Below, in pieces: positions 32,909 to 42,728 of a stretch of 64,000 bases of DNA (position 1 is its first letter; every line of letters starts with the position of its first letter). This DNA comes from VMDJ01 sp038146785 (GTDB lineage: Bacteria > Pseudomonadota > Gammaproteobacteria > Chromatiales > Chromatiaceae): assembly GCA_038146785.1 (NCBI GenBank), contig JAYQSI010000001.1, positions 1 through 64,000 of the forward strand, written 5' to 3'. The notes under the pieces were generated by a model, which had not been told where the DNA came from, searched no databases, and saw nothing but the letters and a program-made list of their open reading frames with translations. The position numbers and the translations under genes are program-made.

Positions 32909-33766
32909 ATGCCGCTTGTTTTGAATACAACTCACAATCACTCGCAACGACTAGGAACTCTGTTCGCTTTGCTCCTGATGGGGCTTTCAAGTGCCAGTTT
33001 TGCACTGAGCTTTGACGGTGACTTTGTGCAGGGCGGTATGGTGGTGGTGCAGGATGCTGATGTGATTGCCGCTTGGCAGGATGATGAGTCAGTGCGCGTG
33101 TCTGAGTCAGGTCGCTTCTTGTTGGGTTTTGGTCGAGATCATGAGAAGCCGGTGGCGATCAAAGTGAAGTATCGCGATGGTCGTGAAGAAGTCATAAGAA
33201 AGCCAATCGCCCCTCGTGAGTTCAATATTCAGCGTCTGACAATCAAAAACAAGCAACAAGTTAATCCCACTAAGCCTGAGATTTTGGCGCGGATAAAACG
33301 CGATAACGCTGGCGTGAAGAAAGCGCGAGAGCTTAATGATGCGCGTGAAGATTTTGCTCAAGGTTTTATCTGGCCAGCGATCGGTCCTATCTCTGGGGTC
33401 TATGGTAGCCAACGAATCCTCAATGGAACGCCAAAGTGGCCTCACTACGGAGTGGATATCGCTTTGCCGACCGGAACGCCGGTAGTGGCACCTGCGGATG
33501 CGATTGTGACGTTTGCCGATGACGATCTGTTTTATTCAGGTGGCACGCTGATCATGGATCACGGTCATAAGCTCAGCTCGAGCTTTTTGCATTTGAGCAA
33601 GATCACGGTGAAGCCGGGTCAGCGGGTGAAGCAGGGGCAGGTGGTTGGCAAGATCGGCGCAACAGGCCGGGTTACCGGTGCGCATCTCGATTGGCGGATG
33701 AATTTACGCGGTCACCGAATCGATCCGCAATTATTGGTCGAACCGATGCCAAAAGTTGCGCAATAA
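32909..33766 (+). CDS. Periplasmic M23-family (LytM) metallopeptidase with an Asp in the HxH position
   Basis: 285 residues. Signal peptide (GTLFALLLMGLSSASFA, cleavage near residue 32), an N-terminal beta domain, a linker rich in Lys/Arg, and a C-terminal LytM domain (about 150-275). Zinc motif H179xxxD183 (PHYGVDIA), H228 in SSFLHLS, and GAH259LD261W where most members have HxH. The Asp replaces a zinc-ligating His, so activity is uncertain: it may be a cell-wall endopeptidase or an amidase activator of the NlpD/EnvC kind. CAGGAG precedes the ATG. Confidence 0.88.
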   Translation: MPLVLNTTHNHSQRLGTLFALLLMGLSSASFALSFDGDFVQGGMVVVQDADVIAAWQDDESVRVSESGRFLLGFGRDHEKPVAIKVKYRDGREEVIRKPIAPREFNIQRLTIKNKQQVNPTKPEILARIKRDNAGVKKARELNDAREDFAQGFIWPAIGPISGVYGSQRILNGTPKWPHYGVDIALPTGTPVVAPADAIVTFADDDLFYSGGTLIMDHGHKLSSSFLHLSKITVKPGQRVKQGQVVGKIGATGRVTGAHLDWRMNLRGHRIDPQLLVEPMPKVAQ

Positions 33767-33830
33767 GCCCCGTTATTAGGCGGTTCGTGCGATAATTACG
33801 CCATTATCTTTTTAACCGGCGTGGTAGGAA

Positions 33831-35108
33831 ATGAAATCGCGTTATTTGTTAATTTTCAGTCTGTTGCTGTCAGGTGTGGCCAGTTCTGCCAATCTGCTCG
33901 AGCTTTATCAGCAGGCGCTAAAAGCTGACCCAGAGTGGCTAGCTGCGCAGTCGACCGAGAAAGCCTCGGCTGAGGCTTATCCGCAGGCCTTGTCGTATCT
34001 GTTACCGAATGCCTCGGTGACCTCGACCTATACCGACAGCTACAAGGATGCTGGTGATACCAATTCCCGTCTTGATTCGTTGGTGATTAATCAGCGCTTA
34101 TTCAACTTGGGCTCGTTTGCGGGTTTGAGTCAGGCTGATCTAAAAACCGAGAAAGCAAAGATTGTTCTGCGTGATGAGGCCGATGCGCTGAAGTTGCGTG
34201 TGACTGAACGTTACTTTGATGTGCTGACAGCGCAAGATGGCGTGACCTTTGCAGAAGCTGAAGAGAAAGCGTTGGCGCGTCAGCTTGATCAGGCCAAGTT
34301 GCGACTCGAAGTCGGTCTGATTCCGATTACTGACGTTCTCGAGGTGCAAGCGCGCTTTGATACCAGCGTTGCAGCGACCATCGCAGCACGTAATGAGCTT
34401 GATAGTGCGTTGGAATCGTTAAAGACAGTTGTCGGTCCGGATGTGAATAACAGCTTGCCGGTGATGAAGGCCGATGCTGAGTTTTTAACGCTCGATCCTG
34501 CATCGATGGATGAGTGGTCAGATCTGGCCATGCAAAACAATGCAGCGCTTGCGCAGGCGCGTTTGAATGTTGAGATTGCGGATAAGCAAGTGGATATCAA
34601 ACGCTCAGGTCACTTTCCTTCACTCGACTTGAAAGGAACGGTGAATCGATATGACGGACAAGATAGTGCAACCCTAGTTGATAACGAATCCGTTGCAATC
34701 ACCTTAACGGTTCCTTTGTTTGCAGGTGGTTTGACATCATCTGAGTCTGCGGAAGCGAGCTATTCCTACGAAGCTGCTAAGAGTGCGTTGGAATTATCTC
34801 GTCGTGAAACGATGCGAGCGGTGCGTGATGCTTATCGTGGTACCCAAGCGGCAATGTCGCGTGTTAAGGCACTCAAGGCGGCTGAAGAGTCAGCGCAAAG
34901 TGCATTGAATTCAGTCGAGCAGGGCTTGACCGTCGGCACACGTACGATTGTGGATGTACTGGATGCGCAAAGTAACTGGTACAAGGCGCGCCGCGATTAT
35001 GCGCAAGCGCGATATGACTATGTGATTAATGTGTTGAGCTTGCAGCGCACAGCAGGAAATTTAAGTGATGCGTCAATTGAGCGTGTAAACGCGATGTTGG
35101 CTGAGTAA
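33831..35108 (+). CDS. TolC-family outer-membrane efflux protein
   Basis: 425 residues. Signal peptide MKSRYLLIFSLLLSGVASSA, then two OEP repeats typical of TolC: NLLELYQQALKADPEWLAAQ, YFDVLTAQDGVTFAEAEEKAL, LEVGLIPITDVLEVQARFD, and in the second half AITLTVPLFAGG, RAVRDAYRGT, VGTRTIVDVLDAQSNWYKARRDYAQARYDYVI. Forms the trimeric exit duct for tripartite efflux pumps or type I secretion. It could serve the ABC exporter upstream or the RND pump 2.3 kb downstream. Confidence 0.92.
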   Translation: MKSRYLLIFSLLLSGVASSANLLELYQQALKADPEWLAAQSTEKASAEAYPQALSYLLPNASVTSTYTDSYKDAGDTNSRLDSLVINQRLFNLGSFAGLSQADLKTEKAKIVLRDEADALKLRVTERYFDVLTAQDGVTFAEAEEKALARQLDQAKLRLEVGLIPITDVLEVQARFDTSVAATIAARNELDSALESLKTVVGPDVNNSLPVMKADAEFLTLDPASMDEWSDLAMQNNAALAQARLNVEIADKQVDIKRSGHFPSLDLKGTVNRYDGQDSATLVDNESVAITLTVPLFAGGLTSSESAEASYSYEAAKSALELSRRETMRAVRDAYRGTQAAMSRVKALKAAEESAQSALNSVEQGLTVGTRTIVDVLDAQSNWYKARRDYAQARYDYVINVLSLQRTAGNLSDASIERVNAMLAE

Positions 35109-35120
35109 GGTTTAGAGACG

Positions 35121-36221
35121 ATGTCTGGTAATACGATTGGTAAATTATTTACGGTAACAAGCTTTGGTGAGAGTCATGGTTTAGCAATTGGCTGCATCAT
35201 TGATGGTTGTCCTCCAGGTATGGAGCTATCCGAAGCTGACATCCAGCCAGACCTTGAGCGTCGTCGTCCGGGTAAAACCCGTCATACCACGCAACGTCGT
35301 GAGATGGATGAGGTGCAAATCTTATCGGGTGTGTTTGAAGGTAAAACTACCGGTACGCCAATTGGTCTTTTGATCCATAACACCGATCAGCGTTCTAAAG
35401 ACTACGGTGACATTGCGCAGAAGTTCCGTCCCGGTCACGCGGATTACACCTATATCCAAAAGTACGGCATTCGTGACTATCGTGGTGGTGGTCGTTCATC
35501 GGCGCGTGAAACCGCGATGCGTGTCGCCGCTGGTGCGGTAGCCAAAAAGTTTTTGAAAGAAGCCTTTGGTATTGAGGTGCGCGGTTATTTATCAGCGCTC
35601 GGTCCAATTACACCTGAAGGTTTTTCTTGGGATCCGGTTGAGAACAATCCTTTCTTCTGGCCGGTAGAAGCACAAGTCGCTGAGCTTGAGACCTATATGG
35701 ATGACCTGCGTAAAAGTGGTGATTCTGTTGGTGCTGAAGTGACTGTCGTTGCGGAAGGTGTGCCACCGGGTTGGGGTGAGCCGATCTTTGATCGTTTGGA
35801 TGCCGATATCGCGCATGCCTTGATGGGCATCAATGCAGCTAAAGGCGTTGAGATTGGTGCTGGCTTCCAGTGTGTCTCACAGCTCGGTACTGAGCATCGC
35901 GATCAGATGACGCCACAAGGTTTTTTGAGTAACAACGCTGGCGGTGTGCTCGGTGGTATCTCGAGTGGTCAGGATGTTGTGGCGCGAGTGGCGTTTAAAC
36001 CGACATCAAGTATTCGCTTAGGTGGTCAAACGGTTGATGTTGCGGGTGAAGCAACCGATGTCATCACTAAAGGTCGTCATGATCCTTGTGTGGGTATTCG
36101 TGCGGTACCGATTGCCGAAGCGATGTTGGCGATTGTGTTGCTCGATCATGCATTACGTCAGCGTGGCCAAAATGGTCATGTAACGCCAGAAACGCCAGTT
36201 ATTCCTGCGTCAGCTGAGTAA
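35121..36221 (+). CDS. aroC: Chorismate synthase
   Basis: 366 residues. Converts EPSP to chorismate (reduced flavin needed), last step of the shikimate pathway. Signatures: GESHGLAIGCIIDGCPPGMEL, RRPGKTRHTTQRREMDEVQILSGVFEG, HADYTYIQKYGIRDYRGGGRSSARET, and RHDPCVGIRAVPIAEAM. Lies 12 bp behind the TolC-like gene. The pairing with the following MFS gene is also seen in pseudomonads. Confidence 0.97.
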   Translation: MSGNTIGKLFTVTSFGESHGLAIGCIIDGCPPGMELSEADIQPDLERRRPGKTRHTTQRREMDEVQILSGVFEGKTTGTPIGLLIHNTDQRSKDYGDIAQKFRPGHADYTYIQKYGIRDYRGGGRSSARETAMRVAAGAVAKKFLKEAFGIEVRGYLSALGPITPEGFSWDPVENNPFFWPVEAQVAELETYMDDLRKSGDSVGAEVTVVAEGVPPGWGEPIFDRLDADIAHALMGINAAKGVEIGAGFQCVSQLGTEHRDQMTPQGFLSNNAGGVLGGISSGQDVVARVAFKPTSSIRLGGQTVDVAGEATDVITKGRHDPCVGIRAVPIAEAMLAIVLLDHALRQRGQNGHVTPETPVIPASAE

Positions 36222-36246
36222 GCGTCCGGGTTCGGCGGACGTCATT

Positions 36247-37392
36247 ATGCAGCTGCCTTACTGGCGACTCTCTTCCTTCTATTTCTTTTACTTCGCGCTC
36301 TTGGGCGCGTTAGTACCTTATTGGGGTTTGTTTTTACAAAACCGCGGCTTTGATGCGATCGCGATCGGTGAGCTGATGGCAATCCTGATGGCGACAAAAA
36401 TCGTTGCGCCCTATATCTGGGGTTGGCTGGGTGATCATTTGGGTCATCGCATGCGAATCGTGCAGGTTGCCTCGTTAATCTCTTTGTTGGTGTTTGCTTT
36501 GATGTTTGAGGCGAACACCTATTGGTCGATTGCCTTGGTGATGACCTTGTATAGCTTCTTTTGGAATGCGTCGTTACCTCAATTCGAAGTGGTGACCTTT
36601 ACCTATTTAAAAGAACGCATCGCAAAATATGCACAGATCCGCTTATGGGGTTCGGTGGGTTTTATTATTACTGTGCTGCTGCTTGGTATGTGGGTGGATC
36701 ATCAGGGTACAGAAGTTATCTTGCCGGCAGTCATGGCGATCTTTATTAGCATTTGGCTGAGCTCGTTATTTGTTAAAGATCCCGATCCAGAGCCGCATCC
36801 TCATCAAGAGATCTCCTTATCACAGGTGCTTAAGAAGCCAGCGATTATTGCCTTCTTTGTGGCGGTCTTTTTGATGCAGATGAGCCATGGGCCTTATTAC
36901 GCCTTTTACTCGATCTACATGGAGCAACACGGTTACAGCAAGACCTTTATTGGCCAGATGTGGGGCTTGGGGGTGTTTGCTGAGGTGCTGATGTTTATCG
37001 TGATGCACCGTCTATTGGAACGTTATGGCGCGCGACGCGTCTTAGTGGCAAGCCTGTTATTGGCCGCTATGCGCTGGATCATGATAGGCGCATGGCCAGA
37101 TTCCTTAACAAATATCGTGTTAGCTCAGTGTTTGCATGCCGCTACATTTGGTACCTTTCATGCATCAGCCATTCATTTGGTGCATCACTACTTCAGAGGC
37201 CGCTTGCAAGGCCGAGGTCAGGCGCTGTACTCCAGTGTCAGTTTTGGTGCCGGGGGTGCGATGGGTAGTTTGGCTAGTGGTTATGCTTGGGAAAGCTTGG
37301 GGCCGTTTCATACCTTTGCAATTGCAACGGTATTTGCAGTGATGGGTGCGTGGGTTGCGTGGCAATTCATCGATAGCGCTCATGATCACTGA
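36247..37392 (+). CDS. MFS transporter, HcaT-like
   Basis: 381 residues with about 12 membrane helices, begins MQLPYWRLSSFYFFYFALLGALVPYWGLFL, typical of the MFS_1-like/HcaT (3-phenylpropionate permease-like) subfamily. Contains GWLGDHLGHRMR (motif A-like) between helices 2 and 3. Substrate unknown. Confidence 0.85.
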   Translation: MQLPYWRLSSFYFFYFALLGALVPYWGLFLQNRGFDAIAIGELMAILMATKIVAPYIWGWLGDHLGHRMRIVQVASLISLLVFALMFEANTYWSIALVMTLYSFFWNASLPQFEVVTFTYLKERIAKYAQIRLWGSVGFIITVLLLGMWVDHQGTEVILPAVMAIFISIWLSSLFVKDPDPEPHPHQEISLSQVLKKPAIIAFFVAVFLMQMSHGPYYAFYSIYMEQHGYSKTFIGQMWGLGVFAEVLMFIVMHRLLERYGARRVLVASLLLAAMRWIMIGAWPDSLTNIVLAQCLHAATFGTFHASAIHLVHHYFRGRLQGRGQALYSSVSFGAGGAMGSLASGYAWESLGPFHTFAIATVFAVMGAWVAWQFIDSAHDH

Positions 37393-37401
37393 GGATAAAA
37401 A

Positions 37402-38658
37402 ATGCGTTTGATCAATCAACTTAAAAAGCGATCGTTACCGGTGCTGATTCTTGGCGGCGCTGTCTTGGTGGCTGCGTTACTTATCGCAACCAAGCCTAAA
37501 GTCGAACCTGTCATCGCTAAAGAGAAGGCGTGGCTCGTCAGTACGCAGTCAGTACAGATTGCTGAAGCCAATCCGCATCTCACCTTATTTGGTCGTGTTG
37601 AATCTTTATGGTCAACGAATTTGACCGCGAGTGCGCCAACCGATGTGGCAAAGGTGCATGTGGTTGAAGGTGACAATGTGGCGCAAGGCGATGTGTTGGT
37701 CTCGTTAGATGATCGTGATGCCAAACTTGTTTTGCAGCAGCGTGAAGCTGATGTTGAGCAGGCTGAAGCCAAACTGATCGCAGAGAAGAATCAACACAAG
37801 ACAGATAAAGAAGCGCTGCCACGAGAAGAGAATCTTCTCAGCTTTGCGAAGAAAGAAGTCGAGCGGTTTGAGCGTTTAGCCAAAACTCAGGTGGTTGCGG
37901 TATCTGCCTTAGAGCAAGCGCGTCAGGCGTATGAGAAACAGGCGATTGCGTTTGCAACCCGTCAACAAGCGTTGGCGAATCATCAGTCACGTCAAAAAGA
38001 AGCGGATGCAGCTTTTACTCGCGCTAAAGCATTGCGTGATCAAGCGCAGATTGAGTTATCGCGTATGCAGATCAAGGCGCCCTTTAAAGCGCGCGTGGCA
38101 AAGGTGAATGTGTCACCTGGGCAGCGCCTTCGTGCCGGTGATGTGATTGCCGAGGTGTATGACCTAGATGCATTGGTCGCACGAGCACAGATACCCACCT
38201 CGCAGCTGATGAATTTGCGACTCGCGATGGCGAATAAACAAACGATCACCGCTAAAGCAATAGTAGATGGTCAACAGGTCACCGGTACTTTCAAAAACTT
38301 GGTGGGTGAGGTTGAGCAAGCGAGTGGTGGTTTAGAAGCCTTGTTTACGCTTGAACAAGGTGATGCGGTGCTAACGCAAGGTCGCACCATCCAGCTAGAT
38401 GTTGTGTTACCGAAAATTGCGGGTGTGGTGGTGATTCCACGAGAGGCGTTTTACAGCGGTAATCGCGTATTCGTCATGGATGCTGAGCAACGCATGCGTT
38501 CTATCGATGTAGCTTTGCTAGGTTCGACACAAGACGATGCCGGTGAGTCCCGTTTAATTGTTCAGTCAAACAAGCTGAAGGCTAGCGACAAGTTAGTGAC
38601 AACGCAGTTGCCTAATGCAATTGATGGTTTGCTATTACGTTCTTCTGAGGCTCAGTAA
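37402..38658 (+). CDS. RND efflux pump periplasmic adaptor (HlyD/MFP family)
   Basis: 418 residues. N-terminal membrane anchor (LPVLILGGAVLVAALLIA), biotinyl-lipoyl half-motifs (APTDVAKVHVVEGDNVAQGDVLVSLDDRDA and IKAPFKARVAKVNVSPGQRLRAGDVIAEV), long coiled-coil hairpin between them (residues about 112-215), then beta-barrel. Its stop overlaps the start of the RND gene (TAATG). Confidence 0.93.
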   Translation: MRLINQLKKRSLPVLILGGAVLVAALLIATKPKVEPVIAKEKAWLVSTQSVQIAEANPHLTLFGRVESLWSTNLTASAPTDVAKVHVVEGDNVAQGDVLVSLDDRDAKLVLQQREADVEQAEAKLIAEKNQHKTDKEALPREENLLSFAKKEVERFERLAKTQVVAVSALEQARQAYEKQAIAFATRQQALANHQSRQKEADAAFTRAKALRDQAQIELSRMQIKAPFKARVAKVNVSPGQRLRAGDVIAEVYDLDALVARAQIPTSQLMNLRLAMANKQTITAKAIVDGQQVTGTFKNLVGEVEQASGGLEALFTLEQGDAVLTQGRTIQLDVVLPKIAGVVVIPREAFYSGNRVFVMDAEQRMRSIDVALLGSTQDDAGESRLIVQSNKLKASDKLVTTQLPNAIDGLLLRSSEAQ

Positions 38659-41600
38659 TGACCGGCTTTCAGCATCGTAATGATTTGATCGGCATCTTTG
38701 CGCAGAACAAAGTTGCTGCGAATCTGCTGATGACCATCATGTTGCTGACCGGTGCATGGGGCTTATCCAATCTTAATGTGCAGTTTTTCCCTAACTTTGA
38801 ACTTGAGATTGTTCAGGTGCGCACGGTTTGGGCAGGCGCGAGTGCGGAAGATGTCGAGCGCTCGCTAACACAGCCTTTAGAGAACGCTTTAAGGTCTGCC
38901 GATGATCTTGATGATATGAGCTCTACCTCTGCGCAAGGGGTGAGTGTGGTCACGCTTGAGTTCCCTGAAGGGAGCGATATGGGTGACAAGGTGTCGCGTG
39001 TCGAAGAGTTGGTGAATTCTGTTCGTAATCTACCTCAAGACAGTGAGCGGACAGAGGTGACGCATTTGGCGCGTTACGAAGATATTGCGCGAATGATGGT
39101 GTATGGCCCGGATGATCTACGTCAGCTGCGACCTTTGGTGCGTCGTTTAGAACGTGAGCTTCTCGATGCGGGTATCTCACGTGTTCAGATAAACGGTTTA
39201 CCGGAAGAAGAGATCGCGATTCAGGTGCCTCGCCGTCATCTTGAAGACTTATCGTTATCGCTCGATCAAATCAGTCAAAAGATCAATGCCACCTCGCGTG
39301 ATTTACCTGCCGGTATGTTGGGGCGAGATGAAAGTGGCGTGGAGATGCGTACACAAAGCCAGCGTCGTGATGAAAAAGGCTTTGCTGATCTTCCCATCAT
39401 CTCAGATGAAAATGGACGTTTGGTCCTAGTCGGTGATGTGGCTGAGATTGAGCGTCGTGCGCGTCCCAATCAAGTCACGATGACTTATAAAGGTAAACCT
39501 GCGGTTGAAATGAAACTGCAGCGTGCCACCACGGCAGACTCACTCAAGTCAGCTGAGATCATGAATAACTATTTGGCAGATATTCGTCCGCGTCTGCCAC
39601 AAGGTGTTGAGTTGGTTCTTTATGATGAGAACTGGCAGCTAATCAAAGACCGTATCAATCTGCTATTGAAGAATGGCTTAGGCGGTTTGATTCTTGTGGT
39701 GGGAATTCTTTATCTCTTCTTGAATGGCCGCGTGGCGACATGGGTAACCGTGGGTATCCCAGTCTCTTTTATGGCGACTTTGGCTGTGATGTATGTTGCG
39801 GGCGGCAGCATCAACATGATTTCTTTGTTCGCACTGATTATGGCGCTCGGTATCATCGTCGACGATGCCATCGTGGTGGGTGAAGATGCATTAACCCACC
39901 ATCAAACAGGTGAGAGTTCGCTTGAGGCGGCAGAGGGTGGTGCGCGTCGTATGTTGGCGCCGGTTATGTCCTCATCCTTAACAACGATTGCGGCGTTTAT
40001 TCCGTTGTTCGTTGTCTCCGGTTTGATTGGTAAGTTTCTCGGTGACATTCCATTTGTGATTGTCTGTGTAATTTTGGCTTCGTTGATCGAGAGCTTCTTG
40101 GTTTTGCCAGGTCACTTGCGCCATAGCTTCAAAGGTATGACAAAAGCACAGATTGGCTCGTTCAGAAAACGCTGGGATGTGCGCTTTGATGAGTTCCGTG
40201 ATGGCACTTTCCAAAAAGCGGTGACATGGGCGGTGGATAACCGCATGGCAACCTTAGCAATCGCGCTATCAACCATCATTCTATTGGTCGGTCTTTTGGC
40301 TGGTGGTCGCATGGGCTTTACTTTCTTCCCATCGGTGCCAGGCAATATTGTGGTCGCGTCAGCAAGCTTTGTGTCGGGTACGCCACCTGAGCGCGTGCAT
40401 GCGTTTATTGATCATGTCGAAGAGCAGCTTTATGAAACCGACAAAGCCTTGGGTGGTGGTCTGGTTAAGTTTGCGCAAGTCAGTAAAGGCATGTCCTATC
40501 TCTCGGATGCGATTCAGTCGCAAAAGGGAGATCAGTTTGCCTCTGTATTTGTTGAGTTGATTGCTAATGATGCGCGTGAAGTGACTAACGATCAGTTCAC
40601 CACCAAATGGGAATCGCTGATTACTAAGCCACCGGGTCTTGAGTACTTCAGTATGGCGGCACGCAAGGGTGGTCCACCTGGGCGTGATCTTGAGATTCGT
40701 CTGACCGGTTCTACCGATACCGAACTCAAGATGGCATCACTTGAGCTTACCGAGGCGATTAAAGCTATTACCGGTACCCGCAGTGTCGAAGATGATCTGC
40801 CATTTGGTAATTTGCAGTTGATGTACGAACTCAATGCAACCGGAGCTGCATTGGGATTATCGACAGATGGTGTGGGTCGTCAGTTACGCGCCGCCCTCGA
40901 TGGACAGTTGGTGCAGATCTTTAATGAAGGCGATGACGAGATAGAAGTTCGTGTCATGTTGCCAGATGAAGAACGTCATCGTCTCTCAACATTAGAAAGC
41001 TTCCGTATTTATCTGCCAAATGGCAATACAGTACCTCTAAGTTCGGTTGTTGATATCAAAGAGCGCCGTGGCTTTAAAGCGCTTCGACACGCTGATGGTC
41101 AGCTAGCAGTAACCGTCTTGGCGGATGTGAATACCAAGGTGGCAAACGCCAATGCAATACGTGAGCAATTGGCTGCATCTGTTCTGCCTCAGTTAGTTGA
41201 GAAATATGATGTGCATTGGGCCTTTACCGGTAAGGCCGAAGACCAAGAGCAAACTAAGACGGACATGAAGCAAGGTGCGCTGTTTGCGTTGGCGATGATC
41301 TATATCGTATTGGCTTGGGTGTTTAGCTCTTATGGCTGGCCGCTAGTTGTGATGGCAATCATTCCGTTTGGCATTGTCGGTGCGCTGATGGGGCATTTCT
41401 TTATGGGCATCACGCCAACGATCTTGTCGATGTTTGGTGTGTTTGCGCTATCGGGTATCGTGGTGAACGACTCGATTATTTTGGTGGTTTTCTATAAGCA
41501 GCTACGCGAGAAGGGTGAGTCGATTCGTGATGCCGTTATTGCCGCATCACGTCTGCGTTTACGTGCGGTATTGCTGACCTCATTAACGACGATTGCAGGC

Positions 41601-41768
41601 TTGTTGCCTTTGCTGTTCGAAACCTCGTTGCAGGCACAGTTCCTGATTCCGATGGCGGTATCGATTTCCTTCGGCTTAGCGTTTGCGACCTTCTTGGTGT
41701 TGTTCTTGGTGCCTGCTTTGTTATCCGCGATGGAATACCGACTCAATCCTGCGGAGAAAACGGCTTAA
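38658..41768 (+). CDS. RND-family efflux transporter, inner-membrane pump
   Basis: 1036 residues with the duplicated architecture: helix 1 region (FAQNKVAANLLMTIMLLTGAWGL), large periplasmic loops, and the proton-relay pair in helix 4 (MALGIIVDDAIVVGEDALTHH). The second half ends in helices FGVFALSGIVVNDSIILVVF and TSLTTIAGLLPLLFETSLQAQFLIPMAVSI. Belongs to the AcrB/HAE superfamily; substrate not evident. Stop overlaps the convergent LysR gene by 4 bp (TTAA 41765-41768). Confidence 0.95.
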   Translation: MTGFQHRNDLIGIFAQNKVAANLLMTIMLLTGAWGLSNLNVQFFPNFELEIVQVRTVWAGASAEDVERSLTQPLENALRSADDLDDMSSTSAQGVSVVTLEFPEGSDMGDKVSRVEELVNSVRNLPQDSERTEVTHLARYEDIARMMVYGPDDLRQLRPLVRRLERELLDAGISRVQINGLPEEEIAIQVPRRHLEDLSLSLDQISQKINATSRDLPAGMLGRDESGVEMRTQSQRRDEKGFADLPIISDENGRLVLVGDVAEIERRARPNQVTMTYKGKPAVEMKLQRATTADSLKSAEIMNNYLADIRPRLPQGVELVLYDENWQLIKDRINLLLKNGLGGLILVVGILYLFLNGRVATWVTVGIPVSFMATLAVMYVAGGSINMISLFALIMALGIIVDDAIVVGEDALTHHQTGESSLEAAEGGARRMLAPVMSSSLTTIAAFIPLFVVSGLIGKFLGDIPFVIVCVILASLIESFLVLPGHLRHSFKGMTKAQIGSFRKRWDVRFDEFRDGTFQKAVTWAVDNRMATLAIALSTIILLVGLLAGGRMGFTFFPSVPGNIVVASASFVSGTPPERVHAFIDHVEEQLYETDKALGGGLVKFAQVSKGMSYLSDAIQSQKGDQFASVFVELIANDAREVTNDQFTTKWESLITKPPGLEYFSMAARKGGPPGRDLEIRLTGSTDTELKMASLELTEAIKAITGTRSVEDDLPFGNLQLMYELNATGAALGLSTDGVGRQLRAALDGQLVQIFNEGDDEIEVRVMLPDEERHRLSTLESFRIYLPNGNTVPLSSVVDIKERRGFKALRHADGQLAVTVLADVNTKVANANAIREQLAASVLPQLVEKYDVHWAFTGKAEDQEQTKTDMKQGALFALAMIYIVLAWVFSSYGWPLVVMAIIPFGIVGALMGHFFMGITPTILSMFGVFALSGIVVNDSIILVVFYKQLREKGESIRDAVIAASRLRLRAVLLTSLTTIAGLLPLLFETSLQAQFLIPMAVSISFGLAFATFLVLFLVPALLSAMEYRLNPAEKTA

Positions 41769-42631
41769 GCTGATTCTTCACACAAGCGAATCATCGCTTG
41801 TGCTGCATTCGATAGGCTGCGTTTTTCGTGTGTCACAACACCGAGTTCACGTTGAAGTTGAACCTTTGGAATCTTGATCTCGCGGATGTCATCGGCGATC
41901 AAGGTTTTGGGAAGTAGCGACCAACCTAATCCGGTTGAAACCAACATGCGCAGTGTTTCTAGGTAATTGGTTTCCATCGCAACGTTCAATGCGAGTCCTT
42001 CGTTACGCAATAAGCTCTCTAAGATGCCGCGAGTATAGGTATGCGTGCTGGGTAGTACAGCAGGGTGCTCAGCAAGATCAGCTAAGCTGGCTTTTTGATG
42101 GCATAGCGCATGATCTTTAGCAGCCACAAACACCAAAGGATCGGGCCAAATGGTAGTGAGTGACAGGCGCTCACGTGGCGAAGGTGGCAAGGTCACGATC
42201 GCCAATTCCAACTCGCCGACCTCAACGGCGTGACATGCCTCTTCGGAATCCATGAACTGAATATCCAGCTCAACGTTGGGATAGTGCTGCGTGAATTGAC
42301 GTAGAGGATCCGGTAATCGGTGAAGACCAATATGGTGTGAAGTACCCATGGTGAGTTTGCCTGCGATATCACCTTGCAGATCCGCGACTACGCGCTGCAG
42401 CTCTTTTGCATCATTTAATAGGCGTTGCGCGCGAGGCAGTAGGGCGTGGCCGGCTTCGGTGAGCGCGACTTTGCGTCCGATTCGGTCGAATAACTGGGCT
42501 TTGATGTCGGTTTCAAGCTGAGCGATACGCTTACTGATCGCAGATTGGCTGACAAACAGCTGCTCGGCTGCCTGAGAGAAGGAGGCATTCTGTGCCACAG
42601 CGACAAAGGCTTGGAGTGCTGACAGATCCAT
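41765..42631 (-). CDS. LysR-family transcriptional regulator divergent from leuC
   Basis: 288 residues from the ATG at 42631 (MDLSALQAFVAVAQNASFSQAAEQLFVSQSAISKRIAQLE, a standard LysR HTH). CysB/CbbR-like effector domain (KLTMGTSHHIGLHRLPDPLRQF, WPDPLVFVAAKDHAL, STGLGWSLLPKTLI). A TTG 12 bp earlier is possible but GGGA fits the ATG. A LysR gene in this position, divergent from leuC, also occurs in Pseudomonas. A palindrome with LysR-box geometry lies 5 bp upstream of its start, pointing to autoregulation and possibly control of leuC. Confidence 0.9.
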   Translation of the reverse strand: MDLSALQAFVAVAQNASFSQAAEQLFVSQSAISKRIAQLETDIKAQLFDRIGRKVALTEAGHALLPRAQRLLNDAKELQRVVADLQGDIAGKLTMGTSHHIGLHRLPDPLRQFTQHYPNVELDIQFMDSEEACHAVEVGELELAIVTLPPSPRERLSLTTIWPDPLVFVAAKDHALCHQKASLADLAEHPAVLPSTHTYTRGILESLLRNEGLALNVAMETNYLETLRMLVSTGLGWSLLPKTLIADDIREIKIPKVQLQRELGVVTHEKRSLSNAAQAMIRLCEESA

Positions 42632-42635
42632 ATTT

Positions 42636-42650
42636 ATTCCCAAATGGAAT
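42636..42650. promoter_or_regulatory. Candidate LysR binding site in the lysR-leuC intergenic region
   Basis: ATTCC (42636-42640), CAAAT, GGAAT (42646-42650): perfect 5-5-5 inverted repeat with T-N11-A (T42637, A42649), directly upstream of the divergent LysR start and 79 bp before leuC. Confidence 0.6.
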
Positions 42651-42728
42651 GTAATTTATAAAAAATATGAATTTACGGGATAATTGTCAAACAGTAAAGT
42701 TCGCTCATCAATTCAAGGAGTTAGCTGT

